A stretch of 64,000 nucleotides of DNA from Sulfuricaulis limicola (lineage in GTDB: Bacteria; Pseudomonadota; Gammaproteobacteria; Acidiferrobacterales; Sulfurifustaceae). Shown one piece after another: positions 35,035 to 43,154 of this stretch. Within the stretch, counting starts at the first letter, position 1. Every line of letters begins with the position of its first letter. The translations under genes and the position numbers were made by a program. The notes beneath the pieces are model-generated. The model searched no databases. It was not told where the DNA came from and was given only the letters and a program-made list of their open reading frames with translations. Where the stretch lies: positions 2,387,501 to 2,451,500 of the forward strand of contig NZ_AP014879.1 in the NCBI RefSeq assembly GCF_002355735.1, given 5' to 3'.

Positions 35035-36176
35035 TTCTGTTTTTTCGTGCGGGACGCCAGCGCGCGGCGCAATGCCAGCGCCTCGCTCCGGGCCTTGCCC
35101 ACCGTCGTCGCGAGGCAGCTGAAGTGACCCATCTTGCGTCCGGGCCGTGCCTCGAGCTTGCCGTACAGGTGCAGCTTGGCACGCGGGCTTGCCAGCAGCC
35201 GCTCCCAGCGCGGCGCTTGCGGGGACCACAGATCACCGAGCAGGTTGACCATCGCCACCGGGGACAACAAGCGCGTGTCGCCGAGCGGCAGGCCGCAGAG
35301 CGCGCGCACCTGCTGCTCGAACTGGTTGGTGACGCAGGCGTCGATGGTGTAATGGCCGCTGTTGTGCGGGCGCGGCGCGATCTCGTTGACCAGCAATTTC
35401 CCACGGCTGATGAAGAATTCCACCGCCAGCACGCCGACGTATTGCAGACGCGCCGCGAGCCGGCGCGCGACGGTCTGCGCCTGGCGCGCCCTGGCCGCGC
35501 TGATGCGCGCCGGCACCACGGTAATGTCGAGGATGCCGTTGGCATGGGTGTTTTCGCTGACCGGATAGACCACCATGGCATGATCGACGCCGCGCGCCAG
35601 CACCACGGACACTTCGGTGTCGAGCGTCATGCGCCGTTCCAGCACGCACGGCTCGCGCCGCATCGACTCCCATGCCGCCTGCGCCTCGCGCAAATTGCGC
35701 ACCACGGCCTGGCCTTTCCCGTCATAACCGAAACGCGCCACCTTGAGGATCGCCGGCGCACCGATCGCGCGCCACGCCGCGTCCAGATCGGCCTCGGTGC
35801 GCACCACGGCGAACGGCGCGGTGGCAAAGCCGTTGTCGCGGAGAAAGATTTTTTCCGTGATGCGATTCTGGGCCGTGGCCACCGCGCGCGAACCGGGCCG
35901 CACCACGCAGTGCTGCGCCAGCGCGGCCAGGGTCTCGGCCGGCACGTTCTCGAACTCGGTGGTGACCGCGGCGCAGGCACGCGCCAGATGGTCGAGCGCC
36001 TTGGCGTCCTGGTAGCCGGCGCGCAAATGTTCGGTCGCGAGCGCGCCCGCCGGGCTCGCGGCATCGGGATCGAGCACGATCACGTTGTAGCCCATGGTGC
36101 GCGCGGCCACGGTGAACATGCGCCCGAGCTGCCCGCCGCCGAGCATGCCGAGCGTGGCGCCGGGCAGGGTGATCAT
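35031..36176 (-). CDS. purK: N5-carboxyaminoimidazole ribonucleotide synthase
   Basis: ATP-grasp enzyme that carboxylates AIR with bicarbonate, giving N5-CAIR. It has 381 aa. It begins [21 protein letters not shown] and has ATP-grasp segments [17 protein letters not shown] and [17 protein letters not shown]. Its substrate is bicarbonate, which is notable with the carbonic anhydrase gene nearby. It overlaps purE by four bases. Confidence 0.97.
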   Translation of the reverse strand: MITLPGATLGMLGGGQLGRMFTVAARTMGYNVIVLDPDAASPAGALATEHLRAGYQDAKALDHLARACAAVTTEFENVPAETLAALAQHCVVRPGSRAVATAQNRITEKIFLRDNGFATAPFAVVRTEADLDAAWRAIGAPAILKVARFGYDGKGQAVVRNLREAQAAWESMRREPCVLERRMTLDTEVSVVLARGVDHAMVVYPVSENTHANGILDITVVPARISAARARQAQTVARRLAARLQYVGVLAVEFFISRGKLLVNEIAPRPHNSGHYTIDACVTNQFEQQVRALCGLPLGDTRLLSPVAMVNLLGDLWSPQAPRWERLLASPRAKLHLYGKLEARPGRKMGHFSCLATTVGKARSEALALRRALASRTKKQK

Positions 36177-36664
36177 TTCGGCAGCTTCATGGCCCGTACT
36201 TTTGCGGTCTGGCGGCGGCGGAAGGCGGCCAGGCGGCGCGCCAGCTTGGCGTCGCCGTTGGCCAGCAGGGCCACGGCGAACAGTCCGGCATTGGCCGCGC
36301 CGGCCTCGCCGATGGCGAAGGTCGCCACCGGAATGCCGCGCGGCATCTGCGCGATCGACAGCAGCGAATCCAGTCCCTTGAGCGCGCGCGAGGTGACCGG
36401 CACGCCCAGTACCGGCACGATGGTCTTGGCCGCTACCATGCCCGGCAGGTGCGCCGCGCCGCCGGCGCCGGCGATGATGCAGCGCAGGCCGCGATCCGCG
36501 GCGGTCGCGGCATACTTATATAGAAGGTCGGGGGTGCGGTGGGCGGAAACCACGCGGGCCTCGTGCGGGATGCCAAATTCCTTGAGCACTTCCACCGCGT
36601 GACGCATCACCTTCCAGTCGCTCTGGGAACCCATGATCACCGCCACGCGGGGATTGCCGCTCAT
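36173..36664 (-). CDS. purE: N5-CAIR mutase
   Basis: Moves the carboxyl group of N5-CAIR to carbon to make CAIR. The 163-aa class I enzyme shows [28 protein letters not shown] and [17 protein letters not shown]. It begins 66 bases after the carbonic anhydrase-like gene in the same direction. Confidence 0.97.
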   Translation of the reverse strand: MSGNPRVAVIMGSQSDWKVMRHAVEVLKEFGIPHEARVVSAHRTPDLLYKYAATAADRGLRCIIAGAGGAAHLPGMVAAKTIVPVLGVPVTSRALKGLDSLLSIAQMPRGIPVATFAIGEAGAANAGLFAVALLANGDAKLARRLAAFRRRQTAKVRAMKLPK

Positions 36665-36730
36665 GCTGTCTCCTTGTTCTTGCCGGTCCGGATCGTGCGC
36701 CGGACCGTTAGGATACCACGGCTCTCCGTC

Positions 36731-37792
36731 TCAGGCGGCAGCGATCGTTTCCAGCGTGCGGGAACGCCAGTCGAGCACGGCGGTGCGCATCTGCATCTTG
36801 GCGGCGAGCGCCGGATGCCCGGCGCGGATGACCTCGGCGGCGAACTGCGAAAGGAAACGCGACTTCAGTTCGGCGCGGGCGCGGTCCACGCCGACCTCGG
36901 CATAGGGCACCGAAGCCAGCAGCAGGAAGCCGTCGTCCGGGATGCGGCCGGCGCGCATGTTGCTCTCGATGATGTTGGCGGCGTTGCGGATCGGTTCGGC
37001 CAGATCGGGGCTGTAGGGACCGATGATGAGCGCGAGGTTGGGCATGTGCAGGAAATCGAAACCGCGCCCGATACAGATCATCCACTCGCGGTGTTCCACG
37101 TCCAGGGTGCGCTCGATCTTGCGCACTTCGGCGATGCGCGCCTGGTTGCCGAGCACCAGCGGCTCGAGATCGAAGCGCACCTGGCCCGGCATGTCCGGGA
37201 ATAATTTCTCCAGGGACGGGCGCAAGCCGTCCTGGTCGCGGACCGCGAGACGTGAAACATCCAGCGTCTCGCCGTTCGTGCCATGCAGCACCAGCGCGTC
37301 CTCGTCGGTCTCGAAGCCGCACACGATCGGATAGACCGTGCTGTGTCCGGCGCCGAAGACATGCTCGACCTGGCGCTTGATGGCGTAGGTGTGGGCGCGA
37401 GCGGCGTCGGTATCGTAGTTGAACCCGGCGCAGCCGCGCTGCTTGTCGCTTTTGGAATAGTGATAGGTGATGAGCAGGAGCACGCGGCGCCCGATGGTGA
37501 CCTGATCGTGCACGTAATTGGCAAGCACCTCGCCCAGGTGCGGCCAGCCGAGATCGAACATGCCGCCGAGATTGCGGAACGGCTGGATGATGCCGCTCGG
37601 CGTGTGGGTGGCGACGGAAAGGTTGATGCGCCCGTCCATGCACTTGAGCGCGGCGACCGCCGAGGTGTGCTGCGCCAGATAGCGCTGCCGGGCGAGATAG
37701 GCCTCGGAACTGGTAAAGGCTTCGGAGTGGCGGCGCGCGTGCTCCATCAGCCATTCGATGCGCTGCGCGATCGGTTTGCTATGCGTGTCCAT
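36731..37792 (-). CDS. Free-standing CsoSCA-like carbonic anhydrase
   Basis: Predicted zinc enzyme interconverting CO2 and bicarbonate. From ATG 37792 it has 353 aa. The metal and catalytic residues read as C51-x-D53-x-R55 in LKCMDGRINLS, then H111 and C121 in YHYSKSDKQRGCAGF. Cys-Asp-Arg followed by a His and a Cys about ten residues apart is the layout of carboxysomal CsoSCA, not the close HxxC of ordinary beta enzymes. GGMFDLGWPHLG and CGFETDEDALVLHG also recall that family. No signal peptide or shell genes are seen. It lies 76 bases after the last Ehr subunit, same strand. Assignment is from motif memory, not a search. Confidence 0.7.
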   Translation of the reverse strand: MDTHSKPIAQRIEWLMEHARRHSEAFTSSEAYLARQRYLAQHTSAVAALKCMDGRINLSVATHTPSGIIQPFRNLGGMFDLGWPHLGEVLANYVHDQVTIGRRVLLLITYHYSKSDKQRGCAGFNYDTDAARAHTYAIKRQVEHVFGAGHSTVYPIVCGFETDEDALVLHGTNGETLDVSRLAVRDQDGLRPSLEKLFPDMPGQVRFDLEPLVLGNQARIAEVRKIERTLDVEHREWMICIGRGFDFLHMPNLALIIGPYSPDLAEPIRNAANIIESNMRAGRIPDDGFLLLASVPYAEVGVDRARAELKSRFLSQFAAEVIRAGHPALAAKMQMRTAVLDWRSRTLETIAAA

Positions 37793-37868
37793 CGGGAGCT
37801 TTATACGGACATCGTTCAGGAACGGCAAGGGCGGGCGTTCCCGCGGCGGTTTCCGCGGGCGCATGGAA

Positions 37869-38393
37869 TCATTTGCGGCCGGGAAGCCCCTCGATGGCCT
37901 GCAGGATGCCGCGCATCAGGTCCAGCGGCGTCGGCGGGCAACCGCGGATGACCGCGTCCACCGGAATGACGTTCGCCACCGCCCCGCAGGAGGCGTAGCT
38001 CACCCCGAATTCACCGCCGTTGGCGCCGCATTCGCCGACCGCGATGACCAGCTTCGGTTCCGGGGTGGCGTCGTAAGTGCGACGCAGCGCCGCCTCCATG
38101 TGGCGCGACACCGGACCGGTGACGAGCAGCATGTCGGCATGCCGGGGGCTGGCGACGAAATGCACACCGTAACGCTCGATACCATAATAAGGATTGTTCA
38201 GCGCGTGAATTTCCAGTTCGCAGCCGTTGCACGACCCGGCGTCCACCTCGCGGATCGCCAGGCTGCCGTTGAACATCTGGCCGAGTTTTGCCTTGATCTG
38301 CGCGCCGACCTCTTCGAGCGCGGGCTCGTCGATTTTCGGCAGGCGCTCGGTGACGATGCCGATGCGCTGGATTTTTCCTAAGATTCTTAGCAT
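37869..38393 (-). CDS. Ehr-type complex, small Fe-S subunit (HyfI/NuoB-like)
   Basis: Cytoplasm-facing subunit carrying one [4Fe-4S] cluster, homologous to NuoB and to hydrogenase-4 HyfI. The four ligands are intact: C55 and C58 in GSCNGCELE, C122 in VGECGANGG and C152 in RGCPPTPLDLM. It has 174 aa. It follows the large subunit by about 90 bases that contain an inverted repeat, the only sizeable gap in the operon. Confidence 0.88.
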   Translation of the reverse strand: MLRILGKIQRIGIVTERLPKIDEPALEEVGAQIKAKLGQMFNGSLAIREVDAGSCNGCELEIHALNNPYYGIERYGVHFVASPRHADMLLVTGPVSRHMEAALRRTYDATPEPKLVIAVGECGANGGEFGVSYASCGAVANVIPVDAVIRGCPPTPLDLMRGILQAIEGLPGRK

Positions 38394-38405
38394 AAGATTT
38401 TAATA

Positions 38406-38474
38406 GACAGGATTTACAGGATTTTAAAGAAAAAGTTTTCGGGTTTTATCCTGTGAATCCTGTTAATCCTGTCC
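38406..38474. repeat. Inverted ACAGGATT repeat inside the Ehr operon
   Basis: GACAGGATTTACAGGATT at 38406-38423 is mirrored by AATCCTGTGAATCCTGTTAA and TCCTGTCC within 38446-38474. Units of CAGGATTnACAGGAT are a frequent dispersed intergenic repeat in bacteria. The hairpin sits in the message between the large and small subunits; no U-run follows it on the minus strand. Confidence 0.75.
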
Positions 38475-38484
38475 ATTTCCATTC

Positions 38485-40068
38485 TTACAAATCATGTCCT
38501 GAGTAAGAGCCGTTCACGGATTTGTTGCACACCGGAAAATCTGGCACGATGTTGTCGCGCACCAGCTTCTCCAGCGTCGGCCAGGTGAGCCAGCTCGGAT
38601 CACGCGGGAAGTAGCGCGCGATCCGCCCGTTTTCCCCGAAACGGACGTAGGCGAGTATCTCGCCGCGGAATCCCTCGATGAAGCCCAGGCCCTCGGCGCC
38701 CGCCGGTGCCGGCTTCCAGTCGGTGCGAATCGGCCCCGGCGGCAGGTCCTCCATCAGTTTTTCGATCAGCCTGAATGACTCGAGGATTTCCTGTTCCCGC
38801 ACCTTGACGCGCGCGGCCACGTCGCCGTATTTGAATACGGGCACCTCGACACTGAAACGCGTGTAGGGCGCATACGGTGCGTCCTTGCGCACGTCGAACG
38901 GCATACCGCTGGCGCGCCCGACGTAACCCAGTGCGCCGAAGGCCCTGGCGGTTTCCGGGCCGAGATAACCGGTGGTATCCAGCCGGTCCTCGATCGAGGG
39001 CAGATCGTTGATGATGTTGCTCAGGGTAGCCACTTCCTGGCGCAGAGAGGCAATTTGCCGTTTCATCGCGTTGGCCGCCTGATCGTCCAGATCGGCGCTC
39101 ACGCCGCCCGGCACGATGCGGTCCATCATGAAACGATGGCCGAAGGCCTCGCGCGAGACACGCTGCCAGACCTCGCGCAGGCGTCCGTACTGGTAAAACG
39201 CGAAGCTGAAAGCGACGTCGTTGCAGATGGCGCCGATGTCGCCCAGATGATTGGCTACGCGCTCGCGTTCGGCCATGATGGCGCGCAACGCCAGCGCCCG
39301 CGGCGGGATTTCGGTCGCCGCCGCTTTTTCCATCGCCATGCAGGCGGCCCAGGCGTGCGCCACGGTGGAATCGCCGGAAACGCGGCCGGCGAGGCGCGCG
39401 AGAGCAGCGGCATCGCGCCCTTCCGCGATTTTTTCGATTCCCTTGTGCACGTAGCCCAGGCGCTCTTCCAGATTGAGTATGGTCTCGCCCACAGCCTGAA
39501 AGCGGAAATGGCCCGGTTCGATGATGCCGGCGTGCACCGGGCCGACGGGGATTTCATACACGCCGCTGCCGTGCGCGAACAGGAAACGGTAGTTGTCGTT
39601 CGGCGGCGTTTGCGCCGGCGGATTGCCGGCCGCGGGAAAATTCCTGCGCAACGGATGCTCGGTCTTTTTCCATGCCCGGTGCCGCGTCCAGCGGCGCGCA
39701 TCGGGATGATCCGTGAAGAGGATGCCCAGCATGTCCTGCATGTGCCGCTCGGGGCGATTGGCGGCGGCGAAATTGGGCGTGTGCGAAGCCAGCGCCGGCG
39801 CCGTGTACGGAACCTGCGTGCGCGCCACCAGATACACGCCTTCCCGTTCGAAACAGGCATTGACGAGCAACGCTTCCCCGTTGTCCTCGCCCCAGGCGCC
39901 GACCCAGCGACACTCCCAGTTTTTGGCCTCGTGCGCGAGGTGGCCCCAGTCTTCGGCGCGGACGGTCAGCAAATGCGCCGGCGCCAGCCCGGACGCCGGC
40001 TCCTCCTGCACCGGGACCTCCCGCAACGAGAGCCGGCCGAGAAAGGCAGTCAGCCAGGCGGCGGTCAT
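38485..40068 (-). CDS. Ehr-type complex, fused NuoCD/HyfG-like large subunit lacking [NiFe] ligands
   Basis: A 527-aa protein. Residues about 1-160 are NuoC-like and the rest NuoD/HyfG-like. Hydrogenase large subunits bind NiFe through R-x-C-G-x-C and a C-terminal DPCxxC. Here the first motif reads R229-V-S-G-D-S, both Cys being Ser, and the C-terminus is DFPVCNKSVNGSYSGHDL, without the second pair. It therefore cannot hold the NiFe centre. This pattern is that of energy-converting-hydrogenase-related (Ehr) complexes. The ATG overlaps the upstream gene as ATGA. Confidence 0.87.
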   Translation of the reverse strand: MTAAWLTAFLGRLSLREVPVQEEPASGLAPAHLLTVRAEDWGHLAHEAKNWECRWVGAWGEDNGEALLVNACFEREGVYLVARTQVPYTAPALASHTPNFAAANRPERHMQDMLGILFTDHPDARRWTRHRAWKKTEHPLRRNFPAAGNPPAQTPPNDNYRFLFAHGSGVYEIPVGPVHAGIIEPGHFRFQAVGETILNLEERLGYVHKGIEKIAEGRDAAALARLAGRVSGDSTVAHAWAACMAMEKAAATEIPPRALALRAIMAERERVANHLGDIGAICNDVAFSFAFYQYGRLREVWQRVSREAFGHRFMMDRIVPGGVSADLDDQAANAMKRQIASLRQEVATLSNIINDLPSIEDRLDTTGYLGPETARAFGALGYVGRASGMPFDVRKDAPYAPYTRFSVEVPVFKYGDVAARVKVREQEILESFRLIEKLMEDLPPGPIRTDWKPAPAGAEGLGFIEGFRGEILAYVRFGENGRIARYFPRDPSWLTWPTLEKLVRDNIVPDFPVCNKSVNGSYSGHDL

Positions 40069-41531
40069 AGCGGTGAGCTCCCCGAGATCAGCACGGTGGC
40101 CTGCTCGAACCATTTCGACAGGAACACCGGCACGGCGATGCCGAGCCACAACACGAATCCGAGCTGGATCATCACCGGCAACATGTTGGCGCGCACCGGC
40201 ACCTGGCCTTCCGGCGGATCGCCGTACACCATCGGATGGATGTGGCGGAACAGGCCGGCGAACGCGATCGCCAGCCCCACCAGCAGCGGCACGGTCAGCC
40301 ACGGCCAGGACTTCATGGTGGCGATCAGCACCAGAAATTCACTGGTAAAGACGCCGAACGGCGGAAAGCCGGCGATGGCCACGGTACCGATCAGCAGCCC
40401 CCAGCCCACCGTGGGCTGGGTACGGATCAGGCCGCGGATTTTCTCGATCGACTGGGTTCCCGCGATCTGGGCCGCGTGGCCGACGGTGACGAAGATCGCG
40501 GACTTGGTGAGCGAATGCACCGTCATGTGCAGCAGCGCGCCAAAGGTCGCGATCGGTCCGCCGATGCCGAAGGCGAAGGTCATGAGCCCCATGTGCTCGA
40601 TGGACGAATAACTGAACATGCGCTTGATGTCGCGCTGGCGGTGCAGGAACAGGCCCGCGACCATGAACGAGAGCAGGCCAAAACCCATCATGAGATAGCC
40701 CGCGAGACCGCTTTGCAACGCGCCGTCGACGATCATCTTCACCCGCACCAGCGCGTACAGCGCGACATTGAGCAACAGGCCGGAAAGAATCGCCGACATC
40801 GGCGTGGGGCCCTCGGAGTGCGCGTCCGGCAGCCAGTTGTGCAGCGGGACCAGGCCAACCTTGGTGCCGTAACCCACGAGCAGGAACACGAACGCCAGCG
40901 TCAGCACCGTCGGCTCCAGATGCGCCGCGGAGTCGTACAGCACGTTCCACAGCAGCGCATCGTCACGCGTGGGAACCTCGCGTTCGGCCGCGAAGAACAG
41001 CAGTACCGTGCCGAACAGCGCCTGGGCGATGCCGACGCCGCAGAGCACGAAATATTTCCACGCCGCCTCCACCGCTTCCGGCGTGCGGTACAGCGAGACC
41101 AGCAGCACGGTGGCCAGCGTCGCGCCCTCCATCGCCACCCACAGGATGCCGACGTTGTTGGTGGTGAGCGCCGCCTGCATGGCGAACATGAAGCCCTGGT
41201 ACATGGAGTGATACAGCCGCATGCGGCCCTTGCCGATCTGCCGCGTCTCGACCTCGTGCTGCATGTAGGGGCGGGAGAAAATCGCCGTGGTCAGGCCGAC
41301 GAAGGCGGTGAGCGTGACCAGATAGACGTTGAAGGCATCTATATAAAGCATGCGGCTCGGGGACAGCAGCGGCCCGTCGGCGTAAACGATCAGCGCCAGC
41401 CACACCGAGACCGCGAAACTCACGGCCGACAGGGCGACGTTGACCCAGCCGGCGGCGCGCAGGTGGCCGATGAGCGCCATCACGCCGATACCGGCAAGCG
41501 GAATCAGCAGTACCAGCCATACCGCCGTCAT
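40065..41531 (-). CDS. Ehr-type complex, antiporter-like membrane subunit (HyfF-like)
   Basis: A 488-aa proton-translocating subunit of the NuoL/M/N/Mrp family with about fourteen helices. Family motifs include SYSSIEHMGLMTFAFG and the charged helix around LLVGYGTKVGLVPLHNWLPD, whose Lys and His residues belong to the proton path. Overlaps both neighbours by four bases, so translation is coupled. Confidence 0.9.
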   Translation of the reverse strand: MTAVWLVLLIPLAGIGVMALIGHLRAAGWVNVALSAVSFAVSVWLALIVYADGPLLSPSRMLYIDAFNVYLVTLTAFVGLTTAIFSRPYMQHEVETRQIGKGRMRLYHSMYQGFMFAMQAALTTNNVGILWVAMEGATLATVLLVSLYRTPEAVEAAWKYFVLCGVGIAQALFGTVLLFFAAEREVPTRDDALLWNVLYDSAAHLEPTVLTLAFVFLLVGYGTKVGLVPLHNWLPDAHSEGPTPMSAILSGLLLNVALYALVRVKMIVDGALQSGLAGYLMMGFGLLSFMVAGLFLHRQRDIKRMFSYSSIEHMGLMTFAFGIGGPIATFGALLHMTVHSLTKSAIFVTVGHAAQIAGTQSIEKIRGLIRTQPTVGWGLLIGTVAIAGFPPFGVFTSEFLVLIATMKSWPWLTVPLLVGLAIAFAGLFRHIHPMVYGDPPEGQVPVRANMLPVMIQLGFVLWLGIAVPVFLSKWFEQATVLISGSSPL

Positions 41532-42205
41532 TCGTCCACCTCCCGCAGCCGGTTGAGCCGGTCCACGTCGAGCGAGTCGATGGATTCGCGCATCTGGAAG
41601 AAGAACACGCCGAACAGCACCGCGGCCACCAGCACGTCAAAGGCGACGCCCAGTTCGACCACCATCGGCATGCCGAAGGTCGACACCATGGCCGAGAAGA
41701 ACAGTCCATTTTCGATCGACATGAAGCCGATGACCTGGGAAATCGCCTTCTTGCGCGTGATCATCAGCAGCATGCCGAGCAGAATTACCGCAATACTGAT
41801 GGCGATGGCGTTGCGCGTCACCAGTTCGGAGAGCTGCACGATGGGGATAGCCACGTAATAGCTGAAGACGACGAGGCTGGCGCCGGCCAGCAGCGTCATC
41901 GACGGATACCTCACCGCCTCGATGTCGCGATGAATATTGAGTCGCACGGCGAGCCGGTGCAGCATCCAGGGAATCAGCAGGGCCTTGAGCGCGAGCGTCA
42001 TGCCGGCCGAGATGTAGAGATGCGGGTGATCCGTAACGTAAGCCACCAGCGCCGTCGTGACCGCGAGCCACACGCCCTGCCACGCGAACGCGTGAATCAG
42101 CGGCACGATGCGCGGCTGCGCCAGCATGATGAACGAGGTGAACAGCACGATCGCCGCCAGCAGCAGTATCGCCTGGTCGTAGAGACTGAGTTGCGTGAAT
42201 TCCAT
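41528..42205 (-). CDS. Ehr-type complex, HyfE-like membrane subunit
   Basis: A 225-aa membrane protein with about six or seven helices, homologous to hydrogenase-4 component E and related to NuoK. RKKAISQVIGFMSIENGLFF is the conserved segment with a buried Glu. It begins one base after the stop of the HyfC-like gene and overlaps the HyfF-like gene by four. Confidence 0.87.
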   Translation of the reverse strand: MEFTQLSLYDQAILLLAAIVLFTSFIMLAQPRIVPLIHAFAWQGVWLAVTTALVAYVTDHPHLYISAGMTLALKALLIPWMLHRLAVRLNIHRDIEAVRYPSMTLLAGASLVVFSYYVAIPIVQLSELVTRNAIAISIAVILLGMLLMITRKKAISQVIGFMSIENGLFFSAMVSTFGMPMVVELGVAFDVLVAAVLFGVFFFQMRESIDSLDVDRLNRLREVDE

Positions 42206-42206
42206 G

Positions 42207-43154
42207 TCAGCCTCCGGTTTCCAGCACCACGTGGGTCAGCATGCCCAGGAGACTGAGCAGGAACGCGAAGCCGAGGAACTGCGGCACGCGGAACAACCGC
42301 ATCTTGGCCATGACCGTCTCCCACATCACCAGCACCACGCCGAGCAGCACCAGCTTGGCGGCGATGGCGATGAAACCCACGGCGAGATCATTCGCCGTCA
42401 GCTCGGTGGCGATACCCCAGGGGAAGAAGACGTTGGCGACCAGAACCATGTATATCATCAGCTTGATCTGGCCGGCCCACTCGATCAGCGCCAGATGCCG
42501 GCCGCTGTATTCGAGGATCATGGCCTCATGCACCATGGTGAGCTCGAGGTGCGTGGCCGGGTTGTCCACCGGCACGCGCCCGGTTTCCGCCACCGCCACC
42601 ATCATCAGCCCCAGCATCGCGAAAATGAACGAGGGCCGCAGCACCAGGCCGCTGTTGAGCGTGTAGGTCGTGGCTTCCGAAATATTCGTGGTGGAGGCCG
42701 TCATCGCCATCGTGAACACCGCCATCAGCAGCACCGGTTCGGCGAGCGCGCCGATCATCATGTCGCGCGAGGAGCCCATGCCGCCGAAGGCGGTGCCGAT
42801 GTCCATGCCGGCCAGCGCGGTGAAGAAACGCGCCAGCGAAAAGAACGCCACCAGCACGATGACGTCGGCGATGGCGGCGGTCGGCAGGTCCACCGCCACC
42901 AGCGGCACCAGCGCGGCGCAGAGCACGGTGACGCCGAACACGATGTAGGGCGTGGCACGGAAAATCCACGAGGCCTGTTCCGCCAGCACCACGTGCTTGC
43001 GGAACAGCTTGCCGAGGTCGCGGTAGGGCTGCCACAGCGACGGCGCGGCGCGGTTCTGCATGTGGCATTTGACGCGCTTGATCCAGCCGAGCAGGAACGG
43101 CGCCATGGCGATGAACAGCAGGGTCTGGGCCAGCGCCAGCAGCCAGTTGATCAT
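42207..43154 (-). CDS. Ehr-type complex, HyfC/NuoH-like membrane subunit
   Basis: The membrane anchor that contacts the Fe-S module, homologous to NuoH and HyfC. It is 315 aa from ATG 43154, with about eight helices. Conserved loops are PSLWQPYRDLGKLFRKH, GSSRDMMIGALAEP and PATHLELTMVHEAMILEYSG, rich in the Glu/Asp residues typical of the proton or quinone channel. ATGA overlap with the HyfB-like gene. Confidence 0.9.
   Translation of the reverse strand: MINWLLALAQTLLFIAMAPFLLGWIKRVKCHMQNRAAPSLWQPYRDLGKLFRKHVVLAEQASWIFRATPYIVFGVTVLCAALVPLVAVDLPTAAIADVIVLVAFFSLARFFTALAGMDIGTAFGGMGSSRDMMIGALAEPVLLMAVFTMAMTASTTNISEATTYTLNSGLVLRPSFIFAMLGLMMVAVAETGRVPVDNPATHLELTMVHEAMILEYSGRHLALIEWAGQIKLMIYMVLVANVFFPWGIATELTANDLAVGFIAIAAKLVLLGVVLVMWETVMAKMRLFRVPQFLGFAFLLSLLGMLTHVVLETGG

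Noticed and set aside
38485-40302. Extended reading of the Ehr large subunit starting at 40302
   Set aside because: The extra 78 codons overlap the HyfF-like gene out of frame. ATG 40068 makes the ATGA overlap typical of the operon.
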